Origin: a virus | IMG/VR virus record: IMGVR_UViG_3300028794_000182 | Location: 1 to 37,730 of that record | Length of the DNA: 37,730 nucleotides | Strand: one strand, 5' to 3' | Part shown: piece after piece, positions 10,001 through 17,591 of the stretch | How the letters are laid out: each line of letters starts with the position of its first letter | Position numbering within the stretch: the first letter of the stretch is position 1 | Translations under genes and position numbers: made by a program | Notes under the pieces: model-generated | Database searches by the model: none | Told to the model about the DNA's origin: nothing | What the model saw: the letters and a program-made list of their open reading frames with translations, nothing else

Positions 10001-11398
10001 CTTTTTAATATTTTCCAGCTTTTGTCCATAAGCAGCTTCGCCTTGTAGCTTTTTGTCCAGGTTCGCCAGATAGTCTTTTATGGCCTGCGATGCCTGTTTG
10101 GTATTTGCAGTTTCCAGGGTGATATTGCCAAGGTATTCGGGCGAAATGGCGTTTAGTTTTTTTAATGCAGCCAGCCTGTCTTCCTGCTTGTTATTATGAT
10201 CGTTGATGATCTTAACCAGGTCATTGATCTTTGTCTTTTCAAGTTCAATCTTAACAACTGACTCTGCCGATATGGCGTTTGTCTGGGCGTTGATATTATT
10301 TTGCAGAGCGGCTGCATCATGCCATGATTTTAAAGCGATTACCAGGGCGGCAATAACTGCCGTATAAGCTGCTGTTGTTGCCACAGCTACCAATTTTTCA
10401 GTGTTCAGCACCGAAAGCCCATCGCGTAACAAGCGGTAGGCTACGGTCTCCAAGCCTATGGCCACGGCATTTGCAGCCGACGCGGCAGCTTGCAGCAACA
10501 ACGCGGCGCGGTATGCGCCATAGGTAACAATTAACACCTCAACTATGTCCAGTACCTTTTGGTAATTGCTCACCAGGCTTGCTGCCAGCTGAATACCGCC
10601 CGATAATAAACCCTGGTTACTTTCGCCAATACTGTTCAGCATCTGGGCAAAGGCATCCTGCAAGTTGCTCAGCTGGCCGGTTAGAGTATGGCTTTGCTTT
10701 TCCATCAGGTTGTAAAAAATACCTGTCGATCCTGTGAGGCTTTTAAATGCCTTTTCAACTTCCGGGAACCCAACCTTACCGGCCTCAACCAGTTTGTTTA
10801 CCTGGTCCTCGGTAACGCCAAATTGTTTAGCCAGTTCGGCAATTATCGGAATACCACGCCCGGTAAACTGCCGTATATCCTGCGCATAGGCGCGGCCCTG
10901 CGTTTTTAAAGTACCATACAAATAAACAATATCGCCTATCGGCTGCGATACGCCGGCCGCAATATTGCCCGTTGTGGTAAGCACATCATTAATGTCTTTA
11001 GCCGCAAACCCGTAGGCAAGCAGCTGCTTGGTGGCAGTTGCCACTTCCGTGAGGTTAAACGGCGTAGTAGCCGCAAACTTTACGGTTTCGGCAAAAAGGG
11101 CATCGCCTTTACTTTTGCTTTTTAAAATGGTATCATAAGCAACGTGCAATTGCTCAAACTGGCCGCGAACGGTTACCAATTCGGCTATAAAGTTTTTAGC
11201 TGCCGAAACCGAAAAGTACGATGCAGCAGCAACCGAGGCCTTTTTTGCCCAGTTATCCAACTCGTTACCGGTGGCGCGGGCCTGCTGGGTAATATTGCGG
11301 TTAGTGGCCTGAAAGCTGGCCTCGCCCTGCTGCAATGAACGCAGCAAGCCGGGGTTATCAATCAGTATCTGTATATCTATCGGCCCTAATAAATCCAT
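7094..11398 (-). CDS. Tail tape measure protein
   Basis: At 1434 residues the longest protein here. About residues 70-240 match the conserved tape-measure core (TATKQLLAYGFAAKDINDVL, DIRQFTGRGIPIIAELAKQF, ending HTLTGQLSNLQDAF). Hydrophobic stretches follow at about 280-355, then long charged helices, and a second Gly/Ala-rich membrane-like segment (about 1125-1170, AGAVIGAAVGVGVL and VVGAVIGAAAGAIIGLF). Tape measures set tail length and act in DNA passage; length is roughly proportional to tail length, suggesting a long non-contractile tail. It follows the two tail chaperone frames, the standard order. Confidence 0.95.
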   Translation of the reverse strand: MDLLGPIDIQILIDNPGLLRSLQQGEASFQATNRNITQQARATGNELDNWAKKASVAAASYFSVSAAKNFIAELVTVRGQFEQLHVAYDTILKSKSKGDALFAETVKFAATTPFNLTEVATATKQLLAYGFAAKDINDVLTTTGNIAAGVSQPIGDIVYLYGTLKTQGRAYAQDIRQFTGRGIPIIAELAKQFGVTEDQVNKLVEAGKVGFPEVEKAFKSLTGSTGIFYNLMEKQSHTLTGQLSNLQDAFAQMLNSIGESNQGLLSGGIQLAASLVSNYQKVLDIVEVLIVTYGAYRAALLLQAAASAANAVAIGLETVAYRLLRDGLSVLNTEKLVAVATTAAYTAVIAALVIALKSWHDAAALQNNINAQTNAISAESVVKIELEKTKINDLVKIINDHNNKQEDRLAALKKLNAISPEYLGNITLETANTKQASQAIKDYLANLDKKLQGEAAYGQKLENIKKITELKTKGVDAISSSERLGMSLKRFFTFNSSAKSLVSGTADDEETVNQLIENYKKANDKIDALFGEQIKKTIAGTDAATGAIASKFRTDLAAAMAGKTVQPIIDAFNKLVKEASGKDDLDALKKGLQDKLDTLVPGDKDQDVLRARIAQVKKLLRSYDSGATATDENSELNAAQRHADLLQKIYQLNEKYNAKTLDDNSQKIKAVRDEYDKLRADIDKYNANPKNTVKINKGTLQANETGAINTQVESNETKGIGEDLEKRKALYAEYENYKEQLGKEAADKQYAELIASGGDFKTYLNFVENLLLSSGLTPQAQEERKALFAKYGVEIQRDEAAKNVELLASAMTYGQQRNNIIQKYLDQAAQLRKDGYKAEADQAILNGEKALTDLDNTKIAELSQYKELYDGLHKLSVKKAQEDNEFLKADLERRRAQNLITEESYLKYKKLFNETSNELKNINPGNLIAIGSVFSNMSNDLTGVNSGLSSLVGAAGSALTAIGNVEKLQAKIKEEQASGASSFQDEVSMYATVAQSIITIIGSITSAAKQRKAAEQAFIDATTLAQNSYNLTLIETLRLKEQLNSNIFYKDYRADILNASLAVVETNKKLEESFVKLQSAQIKTGTRKAVDGNAVGKGATSGAAAGAVIGAAVGVGVLSAPAAVVGAVIGAAAGAIIGLFASKKRVDVFGPLLGVYPDLIQKDKDGINQLNEARAKSLIQSGLLTAQAKIDLQNTLDLNEARKAAVEQINSDIKDLAGGLGDDLRNALVDAFERGQSAADAFGKKVSDVIGNIVSQFLFNDIFGSQFDQLETNLKASFGIDGDQNATDDLTNFYKDAGPLVKQYQDALQAVRDAAKAQGLDVFANPDKSASGSSSTLSGQIKGITSDQANVLEGSIHGMQLAVVGQTAILAPMGKTMQDQLAEMRSQTLIQMEISRNTKRTADNTDEMKDSLKSIDNNTSSTSLTNVLRAAGKL

Positions 11399-11436
11399 AA
11401 TCAGTAATTCAATAAATCAGTAATTCAATAATTACC

Positions 11437-11631
11437 TCAGTCCATAAAAGCTTTAAAGTCCTCAAACGAGGTTGCCTCGGTTATTTCTTCGTCTTTAGCC
11501 TTGCTGCTGTACCGGGGTGCATCGCCCAGCATCAATTGTATATTTGTCCAGCTTATCTTCCACATTGCATAATGCCAGCTGAAACCCAGTTCTTTTATAA
11601 TATTAAAGTTTACACCCCAGGGGCTATGCAT
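11437..11631 (-). CDS. Second tail assembly chaperone frame (GT-like)
   Basis: A 64-residue frame between the first tail chaperone gene and the tape measure, where lambda-type phages encode a frameshift extension. It has its own ATG at 11631, but the same frame is open upstream past that ATG into the end of gene 11643-12122, through residues KKPGELTCSG, and lies in the -1 frame relative to it. The sequence SWHYAMWKISWTNIQLML and the acidic C-terminus look like a small helical chaperone extension. It may be translated alone, by frameshift, or both. Confidence 0.6.
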   Translation of the reverse strand: MHSPWGVNFNIIKELGFSWHYAMWKISWTNIQLMLGDAPRYSSKAKDEEITEATSFEDFKAFMD

Positions 11632-11642
11632 GCCTGAGCATG

Positions 11643-12122
11643 TTAACTCCCCTGGCTTTTTTGGCTCAGATTCGGCGCCGTCATCCTCGTCCCGGTCACC
11701 AATATGATAGTATTCGTAAAAGCCTCTTTGCTGCCCAAAGCTTCAACCACCTGGGCAATTTTTAAGAGTTGAAAATTGTCCATGTGCCAGTACAGGTACC
11801 ATGCAACTATTTTTGTGAACAGCTTGCCCCGCAGGTGGGCATTTAGCCAGGCTACAGCTACAACCTGCGAAAACGCCCATCCATAGCGTAAAAAAAGAAT
11901 GTTTGCATTAGCCTGTTTAAGCGTGCTGATATCATTAAAACTCATCCGGTGTTTTAATGACAGTTTCGCAATTCGATGTAGTGTGCCCTGGCTGGGCGGG
12001 GTTATTACCAGTTGGATCGTCTTCTTTTTAAAAATCCGAAATAGTAAAGGCGCCCTTACTGGCGCCTTTACTCCCTCTTCCAACAGGGTCAAAGCCGTCT
12101 GTCTTTCGATGGTGTTACTCAT
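11643..12122 (-). CDS. Tail assembly chaperone (G-like)
   Basis: A 159-residue protein after the tail tube gene and before the tape measure. It is helical, with segments such as LHRIAKLSLKHRMSFNDI and FTKIVAWYLYWHMDNFQLLKIAQVV. Gene order and size match tail assembly chaperones, which coat the tape measure during tail building. The last codons contain a run of six adenines (coding strand CCAAAAAAGCC), a candidate slip site. The start overlaps nothing and lies 2 bases after the tail tube stop. Confidence 0.55.
   Translation of the reverse strand: MSNTIERQTALTLLEEGVKAPVRAPLLFRIFKKKTIQLVITPPSQGTLHRIAKLSLKHRMSFNDISTLKQANANILFLRYGWAFSQVVAVAWLNAHLRGKLFTKIVAWYLYWHMDNFQLLKIAQVVEALGSKEAFTNTIILVTGTRMTAPNLSQKSQGS
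11656..11664 (-). promoter_or_regulatory. Candidate -1 ribosomal frameshift site
   Basis: On the coding strand the frame of gene 11643-12122 reads agc caa aaa agc cag. A -1 slip on the AAA codon lets the ribosome continue as AAG CCA GGG GAG into the frame of 11437-11631, which is open there. The heptamer AAAAAAG is present, but its phase relative to the zero frame is one base off the canonical X XXY YYZ, so P-site-only slippage would be needed. Confidence 0.45.
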
Positions 12123-12124
12123 GC

Positions 12125-12901
12125 TTATGGTATAGCTACGGTTACGGTTACGGTGTCTGTTCCAGTGTAGTCGTTACTGTCTACAGCTGTCAGCTTAAAA
12201 ATGTACACGCCGGTAACCAGGCCTGTAATATTGGTGGCTAAAGCTGCCGGTGTGGTAATACCAGGTGCAGCAGCGCCTACAGGCTTAGCGGTACAAGTCC
12301 AAAGCTTCGAGGTAATAGTTCCACGGAACGGAACTGCGGTACCAAGTAGCGCGGCATTGGCCAGTACAACACCCGGCTGATCGGCACCGGCGCTTACTAC
12401 GGGGTTGGCATATTTGCTTATCCGCAACGCCTTTACGCCCGCGCCTTTTGGTTTCAATACGGTAACCGTATTTTCAAGCAGTGCCACGCCATCCTGCTTC
12501 ATTTCGTAGTTAAACTTCGAACGAAGCTTACCGCGCGGAATTTCTATTAGCGTACCATCCTTACTGATAGCCTGCCAGCTACGTTCAATCTCCGGTGCGT
12601 TTTCGGGTTCTTCCCAGGCGCCGTCAGCAGCAACCTCGCCGCCTTTATACGCTACAAGCTGGTCGCTTGAGTAATCGTAAGTGCTGAATACCAGCGTACG
12701 CTTACCACGTGTGGTAAATGATTCGTCCGGATCGGCAAACTCCTCTGCCATCACATCAAATACGGTCGAATCATCTTCCTTCAGCGATGCGGTGCCTTTG
12801 TAAGTAGTTCCGCGCAATACCAGCATGTCGCTCATAGTACCCTCGTCGGGGATTTCGCCATCTTTCAGGCTTTTTAATGAATATGCAATTTGCTTTGACA
12901 T
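12125..12901 (-). CDS. Major tail tube protein with Ig/PKD-like C-terminal domain
   Basis: A 258-residue protein. Residues 1 to about 165 are beta-rich and acidic, as in tail tube proteins (TTYKGTASLKEDDSTVFDVM, then FEYEMKQDG-like strands read here as FNYEMKQDGVALLENTVTVL). Residues about 168-258 form a separate Ig/PKD-like domain (SAGADQPGVVLANAALLGTA, then GVYIFKLTAVDSNDYTGTDT and the final TVTVAI). Such domains are common decorations of tail tubes and may bind surface glycans. Its leader contains the CCCCTATTA motif seen before other structural genes. The position upstream of the tail chaperones supports the assignment. Confidence 0.65.
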   Translation of the reverse strand: MSKQIAYSLKSLKDGEIPDEGTMSDMLVLRGTTYKGTASLKEDDSTVFDVMAEEFADPDESFTTRGKRTLVFSTYDYSSDQLVAYKGGEVAADGAWEEPENAPEIERSWQAISKDGTLIEIPRGKLRSKFNYEMKQDGVALLENTVTVLKPKGAGVKALRISKYANPVVSAGADQPGVVLANAALLGTAVPFRGTITSKLWTCTAKPVGAAAPGITTPAALATNITGLVTGVYIFKLTAVDSNDYTGTDTVTVTVAIP

Positions 12902-12974
12902 AAAATTATTTTAATAGGGGTATCTTAATTGCCCCCGGATGGCAAACCATTCCGGTGGCGTTAATTGTGTTGGT

Positions 12975-13364
12975 TTAAGCAGCCGGGCCGGTTACACCAG
13001 GTTCGTCAGCGTCGGCAGTTTCCTTGCTTTCTGCTTTCGGGGTTTCATTAGCCTTTTCATCGGCCTTACCCTTTGCGCCTGCATTTTTAGCCGCTTTAGC
13101 TTCGCTTACCGACTGCGCTTTTTCTTTTGGAGTAAAGTCGTCATCGTCTTCAAAATCGTCCGGGCTATTCTTACCGGCATTACTGGGCATAACGTCCTCC
13201 CGCTTTACGGTTTGCGTTGCTTTGTCGGCTAACGCTTTGCTGTGGTTATTACGATCGCTCTCTAAAAAGAACGCCTGGCCATCACCGGCAAAGTATACCG
13301 CATCTTTGGCAGAGTGCTTAGCGAAAATATCTTTCGCCCGCTTGATGTTTTCTTCTTTATTCAT
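12975..13364 (-). CDS. Hypothetical protein with low-complexity acidic tail
   Basis: A 129-residue protein between the lysis cassette and the tail tube gene. The first 50 residues form a compact unit (EENIKRAKDIFAKHSAKDAV, then YFAGDGQAFFLESDRN). The rest is a disordered Asp/Lys/Ala-rich tail (DFEDDDDFTPKEKAQSVSEA). I do not recognise the family with certainty. Gene position is compatible with a small head- or neck-associated protein, but this is inference. Confidence 0.55.
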   Translation of the reverse strand: MNKEENIKRAKDIFAKHSAKDAVYFAGDGQAFFLESDRNNHSKALADKATQTVKREDVMPSNAGKNSPDDFEDDDDFTPKEKAQSVSEAKAAKNAGAKGKADEKANETPKAESKETADADEPGVTGPAA

Positions 13365-13385
13365 GGGTTTTAAAAATTTAAGTTT

Positions 13386-13466
13386 AAAAACAGCGGCGCT
13401 TAGTCCGTCTGGTATAATTTGCGGCCCGAAGGCTCTATAGGTTGTTGACCAGCCCGCTGTTTTAAA
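13386..13466. repeat. Long-loop inverted repeat in an intergenic gap
   Basis: The 118-base gap between two minus genes holds AAAACAGCGG (13387-13396) and its complement CCGCTGTTTT (13454-13463), extended to 12-13 bp if one bulged A is allowed, with a loop of about 57 bases. It could fold in the late mRNA; its role is unknown. Confidence 0.4.
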
Positions 13467-13483
13467 TGCTGTTTAAATGGCGT

Positions 13484-13975
13484 TTATATTGCCTTTCCAA
13501 ATAATTGTTTAAAATAAATTTCCAGCATGCCTACCGTTTCGCTCCAGGTTACTGTGCCGTCAGATACGATCATGATCAGCCTGGCAGTAAGCGCATGGTA
13601 AAGCGCATCCTTATCCGCATCATCAGCAAGCCTTACTTTCGACAGCAGGTCGTTAACGAGTACATTGTTGTCGCTGGCATTTGTGAGCGCATCCTTTTCA
13701 AAAGTCAGCCCGGCCAGTATCGCCGGTAAGGCTTCGGCTATTTTCAGCCGGATATTATTGTCAAGCTGTATGGGCGTCAGGTCGGTTATCAATATGGCTA
13801 CCGGGTTGTTGACAATGCGCTTGATAATGTTAACCGTATTGATGCAATGGTCAATTAACTCTGGCGTAATGGCCATACTGTCGGGCAGCTTCACAATTGT
13901 CGGATCGCCTCCCTTTACCACGGCCTGGTAAATACCTGCAAAAAAACCAGCGATAGATTTTAATATATTTTTCAT
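13484..13975 (-). CDS. Hypothetical protein in the lysis cassette
   Basis: A 163-residue protein whose start overlaps the lysozyme stop by 4 bases. A short hydrophobic N-terminus (KNILKSIAGFFAGIYQAVV) could be a membrane anchor. The rest is predicted helical (NTVNIIKRIVNNPVAILITD, LYHALTARLIMIVSDGTVTW). Translational coupling to the lysozyme suggests a role in lysis, such as a spanin-like or accessory factor, but there is no lipobox or other diagnostic motif. Family unknown to me. Confidence 0.55.
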   Translation of the reverse strand: MKNILKSIAGFFAGIYQAVVKGGDPTIVKLPDSMAITPELIDHCINTVNIIKRIVNNPVAILITDLTPIQLDNNIRLKIAEALPAILAGLTFEKDALTNASDNNVLVNDLLSKVRLADDADKDALYHALTARLIMIVSDGTVTWSETVGMLEIYFKQLFGKAI

Positions 13976-14478
13976 GCTGCTAAGAATAATTGTCTCTCTT
14001 TAAACCTCCGGGCAGTTAATACCGGGTTGACTTTTAACACACCGTTTTTGCGGCTCTTATTCCATTTCAGGAATTCATCTGCCGCGCCGGTATAATCACC
14101 GGCATTCAGCTTTTTAAGCAGTGTGCTACCGGCCAAGCCTCCTGTGTTATACTCGAAGCTGAGCAGCGCGGCCCCACGGTTATCAGTAATGGCGACTTTA
14201 ACCAGGCGCCGCACCTCAGCTTCAAATCCTTTCATGGTAGCCAGCAGCAATTTATCTGCCTGCGCCCTGGTTATCCTGTCGCCCATTTTTACACGGATAC
14301 CGTTCAGGTAGCGGGTATTCCCCCAGCCAATAGTTGGCACACCTGCGGTATCCAGGTAGGCGCTTAGCCTTAGGCCTTCAAACCCCTCAATCAGGCCGGT
14401 GTCGTTTTTATCAACCGCCCAGGCTTTCGCCGCGTCATTCTTTAAGGTTTTTACCAGGGATATTGCTGCGCTTAACAT
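13972..14478 (-). CDS. GH24 phage lysozyme (endolysin)
   Basis: A 168-residue muramidase that would cut the glycan backbone of peptidoglycan at lysis. The T4-lysozyme catalytic block is plain at residues 29-55: LIEGFEGLRLSAYLDTAGVP, then TIGWGNT, giving catalytic Glu34, Asp43 and Thr49. Further family signature is LLSFEYNTGGLAGSTLLKKL at about 115-134, with C-terminal LTARRFKERQLFL. The N-terminal 20 residues are moderately hydrophobic, but no clear signal sequence is visible, so export probably needs the holin encoded two genes upstream. Confidence 0.93.
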   Translation of the reverse strand: MLSAAISLVKTLKNDAAKAWAVDKNDTGLIEGFEGLRLSAYLDTAGVPTIGWGNTRYLNGIRVKMGDRITRAQADKLLLATMKGFEAEVRRLVKVAITDNRGAALLSFEYNTGGLAGSTLLKKLNAGDYTGAADEFLKWNKSRKNGVLKVNPVLTARRFKERQLFLAA

Positions 14479-14483
14479 ACCCT

Positions 14484-14930
14484 TTACTTAGCCCGCCACA
14501 TGGCTGTAGTTACTATGGTAGATGTTTGAGTACTTTGAGCGCTCTTATATACAGCTTTATAATACTGGAACTTCGATGGCGCTATCACCCACGTTTTAAC
14601 CTGTAGCGGTGTTACGTTGGTTACGGCAAGTGTATCGGTGCTGGTAGTGGCGTAATCATATTTTATATTATCGACCGAGCCGTAAAGCTTAACCGACCCG
14701 CCCGGCGTACCGGTAAGTTTGGTTACACCGGCCTGTATAGTTATGATGTCCTGGTATCCGCCTATTTGTAACACCTGGCTTACGCTCGCGGCATTAACAT
14801 TGGTATCCAACCCCAGTTTGTGAATGGTTAAATCCGATTGCAGGTTTTTAAGGTTAGCCTGGGCATGAGCAGCTACCGTCATTGATATTAATGCTGCAAA
14901 CAGCGCAGCTACGTAAATAAACTTTTTCAT
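14484..14930 (-). CDS. Secreted small beta-rich protein, function unknown
   Basis: A 148-residue protein with a clean Sec signal (KKFIYVAALFAALISMTVAA, cleavage after AHA). The mature part is Thr/Ser/Val-rich (LTGTPGGSVKLYGSVDNIKY) and ends TTAMWRAK. It lies 4 bases from the holin stop region and 5 bases before the lysozyme, so it is co-transcribed with the lysis genes. Export to the periplasm or surface suggests it modifies the envelope or decorates particles. I do not know the family. Confidence 0.65.
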   Translation of the reverse strand: MKKFIYVAALFAALISMTVAAHAQANLKNLQSDLTIHKLGLDTNVNAASVSQVLQIGGYQDIITIQAGVTKLTGTPGGSVKLYGSVDNIKYDYATTSTDTLAVTNVTPLQVKTWVIAPSKFQYYKAVYKSAQSTQTSTIVTTAMWRAK

Positions 14931-14934
14931 GTTG

Positions 14935-15444
14935 TTAATTAAATAATGAGTTAAACTTGTTAGTTATCCGTGTTACTATGGCATCTTTCTCTTTGCCGTT
15001 TATCGTGGCAATATTTTCCAGTATGCTGATGGTATTTTCAAATGCCACCTGCGTTACCAGTACAATATGCAGCCAGTTAAACGCCCATGCGGCAACGCCC
15101 TCATTGTGCCCTTTAAATGATTGGTATAGCGAATAGCTAACACCTATCATTACCAGGTAGCAGGCTACCTTAAGGCTAAACCGGCTCAGCTTAACGCTGC
15201 TTATTGTCTCCTGCCTCACCCTTGCCGCCCAGATGCCGCTCACCAATTCGGTTACGAAGATGGCCAGTAAGGCAAGGAAACCTCCCTGATCCAATCCAAA
15301 CACCTTATCAACCGCCGTCCAGGTGAACGTAATAAACAACAGCTGCGTGGTGAACCCGTACTTATTGCTCGGTGCCAGGCTATACACAAATTCTGTGGCA
15401 CTGTGATAATCAAAGGTTTTTAAAAGGCGTGTCAGGTGATCCAT
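14935..15444 (-). CDS. Holin-like membrane protein
   Basis: A 169-residue protein with about four hydrophobic helices: YGFTTQLLFITFTWTAV, FLALLAIFVTELVSGIWAA, VACYLVMIGVSYSLYQSF and WAFNWLHIVLVTQVAF. The pattern GGFLALL..VTELVSGIWAA followed by a basic loop and SLKVACYLVMIG, ending in ENTISILEN, resembles the toxin-secretion/phage-lysis holin family. It probably times lysis by making membrane lesions. It is placed with the lysozyme and preceded by a strong hairpin after the capsid gene. Confidence 0.8.
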   Translation of the reverse strand: MDHLTRLLKTFDYHSATEFVYSLAPSNKYGFTTQLLFITFTWTAVDKVFGLDQGGFLALLAIFVTELVSGIWAARVRQETISSVKLSRFSLKVACYLVMIGVSYSLYQSFKGHNEGVAAWAFNWLHIVLVTQVAFENTISILENIATINGKEKDAIVTRITNKFNSLFN

Positions 15445-15458
15445 TTAGCTTCAAGTTT

Positions 15459-15481
15459 CCGGGCCGCCTAACGCGGCCCGG
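15459..15481 (-). promoter_or_regulatory. Strong hairpin between capsid and lysis genes
   Basis: CCGGGCCGC and GCGGCCCGG form a perfect 9-bp GC stem around the loop CTAAC, in the 79-base gap after the major capsid gene. No T-run follows on the minus strand, so it is more likely an attenuator or a 3' mRNA stabiliser for the abundant capsid message than a full terminator. Confidence 0.6.
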
Positions 15482-15523
15482 TTGGTTTTGCATCTGTATT
15501 TTAATAGGGTGGTTTATCGGGTA

Positions 15524-16495
15524 TTAAGCAGCTTCTTCAAAAATACCTGAAGCTATTGCAGCTATATATTTCACGCGTTTGGGAACCACCATGAAGTAAT
15601 GCCTGTAGTTTAACAGGTTGGTTTGGGTGGTCGTGTCAATATTAGCCGGGCGGAAGTACTGCCGTGTTTTTCCGGTTTTCTTAGCAACATTGCCCTCATA
15701 AAAGGCAATAGAAGCTTTATACTGGGTTGAGGTTGGTATTGCGCCAAATGCAAGCTTGGTTGTCCCGTCGTAGTTAGGATTATAGGACGCGTTGTACATT
15801 TTGAACCCCGCAATAACAGGGGCCACATCGCCGGTTTTATAATTAACCAGCTGATCGCCAAAGTTGTCCCGATCAAGCAACAGGTCATTCCAATGGTCGT
15901 CGCACAATACCAGGCGAATACCACCACCATCAAAATCAAAACCTGCATCGGTACATTCCTGGCGGAAAGCAACTAAGTCAATATAGGTTAGCCTTATTCT
16001 GCCATCAGGCGCAACAAGTATAATTTCGGTGCCGTCGGCTTTAAATTTACCGGTGCGGCCGGTGGTCACCAATACGGGTGTGTTGGCCGTATCTGCGGCC
16101 GGGGCCATAGAATACAAGGCAACCCTATATTTCTTTTTCAGAATAGCCGTAGTATGGCCTTTAGTTGCGGAGTCTATCTTGTCGTAAGATGACCCGGTAA
16201 TAGCATCATCGCTGATTGAGGTAGCTACACTTTGGTACTTGCGCATACTTACAACAACCGCATCATCGGTATAGTCAACAATGGCAATCGGGTAAGCTGT
16301 ATTGTCTAACAATACTTCCGGTTCAAACTCGGTTGTAGGTATAGTGATCAGGTTTTTCTCACTCAACTCACCGGCACCTAACACTACGATAGGCGTGTCA
16401 AGTTCGGCGATGCCGTCAAGCCAGGGTGCTTTATCGCCTCTTTCAAGGTTTCTTTCTACTCGGCTAAGCCATAAGCCAGGATAATTAGCGGGCAT
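15524..16495 (-). CDS. Major capsid protein
   Basis: A 323-residue protein directly after the protease/scaffold gene, the standard position for the major head protein. It has the mixed alpha/beta composition expected of a HK97-fold shell protein of Mu gpT type: LDTPIVVLGAGELSEKNLIT near the start, DDHWNDLLLDRDNFGDQL at about 197-214, and YFMVVPKRVKYIAAIASGIF at the C-terminus. The leader carries the CCCCTATT motif 25 bases upstream of the ATG, shared with tail tube and portal genes. Identity rests on order, size and fold-like pattern. Confidence 0.75.
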   Translation of the reverse strand: MPANYPGLWLSRVERNLERGDKAPWLDGIAELDTPIVVLGAGELSEKNLITIPTTEFEPEVLLDNTAYPIAIVDYTDDAVVVSMRKYQSVATSISDDAITGSSYDKIDSATKGHTTAILKKKYRVALYSMAPAADTANTPVLVTTGRTGKFKADGTEIILVAPDGRIRLTYIDLVAFRQECTDAGFDFDGGGIRLVLCDDHWNDLLLDRDNFGDQLVNYKTGDVAPVIAGFKMYNASYNPNYDGTTKLAFGAIPTSTQYKASIAFYEGNVAKKTGKTRQYFRPANIDTTTQTNLLNYRHYFMVVPKRVKYIAAIASGIFEEAA

Positions 16496-16556
16496 AATTT
16501 TTTGATTTAATTGTTAAAAAATAGGGGTATTAAAATTTCAGTTTTTTTAAATCGGA

Positions 16557-17501
16557 TTAAGCGAAAAGCGCGTTATAGGCGTCCTTGTGATCTGTTTTAA
16601 AAGCCAGTTTCTTTTCTTCCGATAGCTTTTCAAAATCATCAATAGTTTTGATTTCGGTTTCGCCAGCCTTAAGCTTTACCTTGCCGGTAAGGCTTTCTTT
16701 GCCAGGCTTTGCCGCCAGCAGCTTTGATGCAAGTTGAAAGTTAGTTGTAGCCAACTCTATATAGGTGTCACGCTCTCCGGCGGTCAGCTTTTCCTCTAAT
16801 ATGGCTGCATCAACCAAACCCGTAGCCTGTAACTTCAGGTTGTCGTCAAGGTTCTTTTGCAAAAGCGTATTTTTGTTTTTTTCGCTGGTTAGCGCAACAT
16901 TCAGGCGCTCTATAGAAGCATTGATCTCCGATTCGCTTTCCGCATTTGTTAAGCCGTAGGCTACTAAAACCACCATGGCGGCGGCTGATAATTTAAATTT
17001 TTCCATGTTTGGAGTATTTGGTTTTATTTTTTCTACTGATAGGTTTACAACGGAAAGTTTGACCTGGTCTTCAGGGATTAATTCCATAGTGGCTTTGTCG
17101 TATAGGGCGAGCGCGCTTGACAGGCTGGGAATAGCACAAATAGACACTTCCATCAACTCCCACTTCACCAATTCCCAAACGCCGTCTGGGGCCTTCTGCC
17201 AGCTGTCATCATCCCAGCTAATTGCTATTCCCATTGAGCAGGCTTTAATAAAGCCGCGCTCAACCTGCCCTTCCACCTCCTTAACATCTTCACGAGCGCT
17301 GTCAAAAACAGTTTCCCCGCTTAACTCAAAGCCGTCAACTTTCCAATTCTTCCAACTGCCCAGGTTCATCTTGGTAGTGTTGTAATGACTGTTTTGCATT
17401 ACTGGATTGGCAGTAAACCGCGCAAAATCACCGCCTTTATTTAGTATCCTGAAGCCGTAGCTATTGGTAATAGTTTCGTTATTCCACTTGAATCTGGGCA
17501 T
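16557..17501 (-). CDS. Prohead protease fused to scaffold
   Basis: A 314-residue protein, first gene of the leftward late operon. Residues 1-140 look like a U35-type prohead protease: SYGFRIL, then catalytic His39 in MQNSHYN, and Ser120 in WELMEVSICAIPSLSSAL. Residues about 166-314 are a charged coiled-coil scaffold (NASIERLNVALTSEKNKNTL). This is the arrangement of Mu gpI and its internal-start product gpZ; Met166 (MEKFKLSAAAM) is a candidate internal start for a separate scaffold. It probably guides shell assembly and is then self-cleaved. Confidence 0.8.
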   Translation of the reverse strand: MPRFKWNNETITNSYGFRILNKGGDFARFTANPVMQNSHYNTTKMNLGSWKNWKVDGFELSGETVFDSAREDVKEVEGQVERGFIKACSMGIAISWDDDSWQKAPDGVWELVKWELMEVSICAIPSLSSALALYDKATMELIPEDQVKLSVVNLSVEKIKPNTPNMEKFKLSAAAMVVLVAYGLTNAESESEINASIERLNVALTSEKNKNTLLQKNLDDNLKLQATGLVDAAILEEKLTAGERDTYIELATTNFQLASKLLAAKPGKESLTGKVKLKAGETEIKTIDDFEKLSEEKKLAFKTDHKDAYNALFA

Positions 17502-17533
17502 GTGTTATTTTGATCTTTCGTTGTTGTTGAACC

Positions 17534-17551
17534 AAAGATGCAAGCATCTTT
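17534..17551. promoter_or_regulatory. Palindrome 1 in the divergent late promoter region
   Basis: AAAGATGC and GCATCTTT are perfect 8-bp arms around AA. The position between diverging operons suggests an operator or paired promoter elements. Confidence 0.6.
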
Positions 17552-17562
17552 AAGCCCGTCCG

Positions 17563-17591
17563 AATAGTTGTGCAAGCCTTGCGCAACTATT
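17563..17591. promoter_or_regulatory. Palindrome 2: 14-bp arms in the late promoter region
   Basis: AATAGTTGTGCAAG and CTTGCGCAACTATT are 14-bp arms around a single C, with one T/G mismatch. It is a good candidate for a dimeric regulator site acting on one or both late operons, or a leader hairpin of the rightward transcript. Confidence 0.6.
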
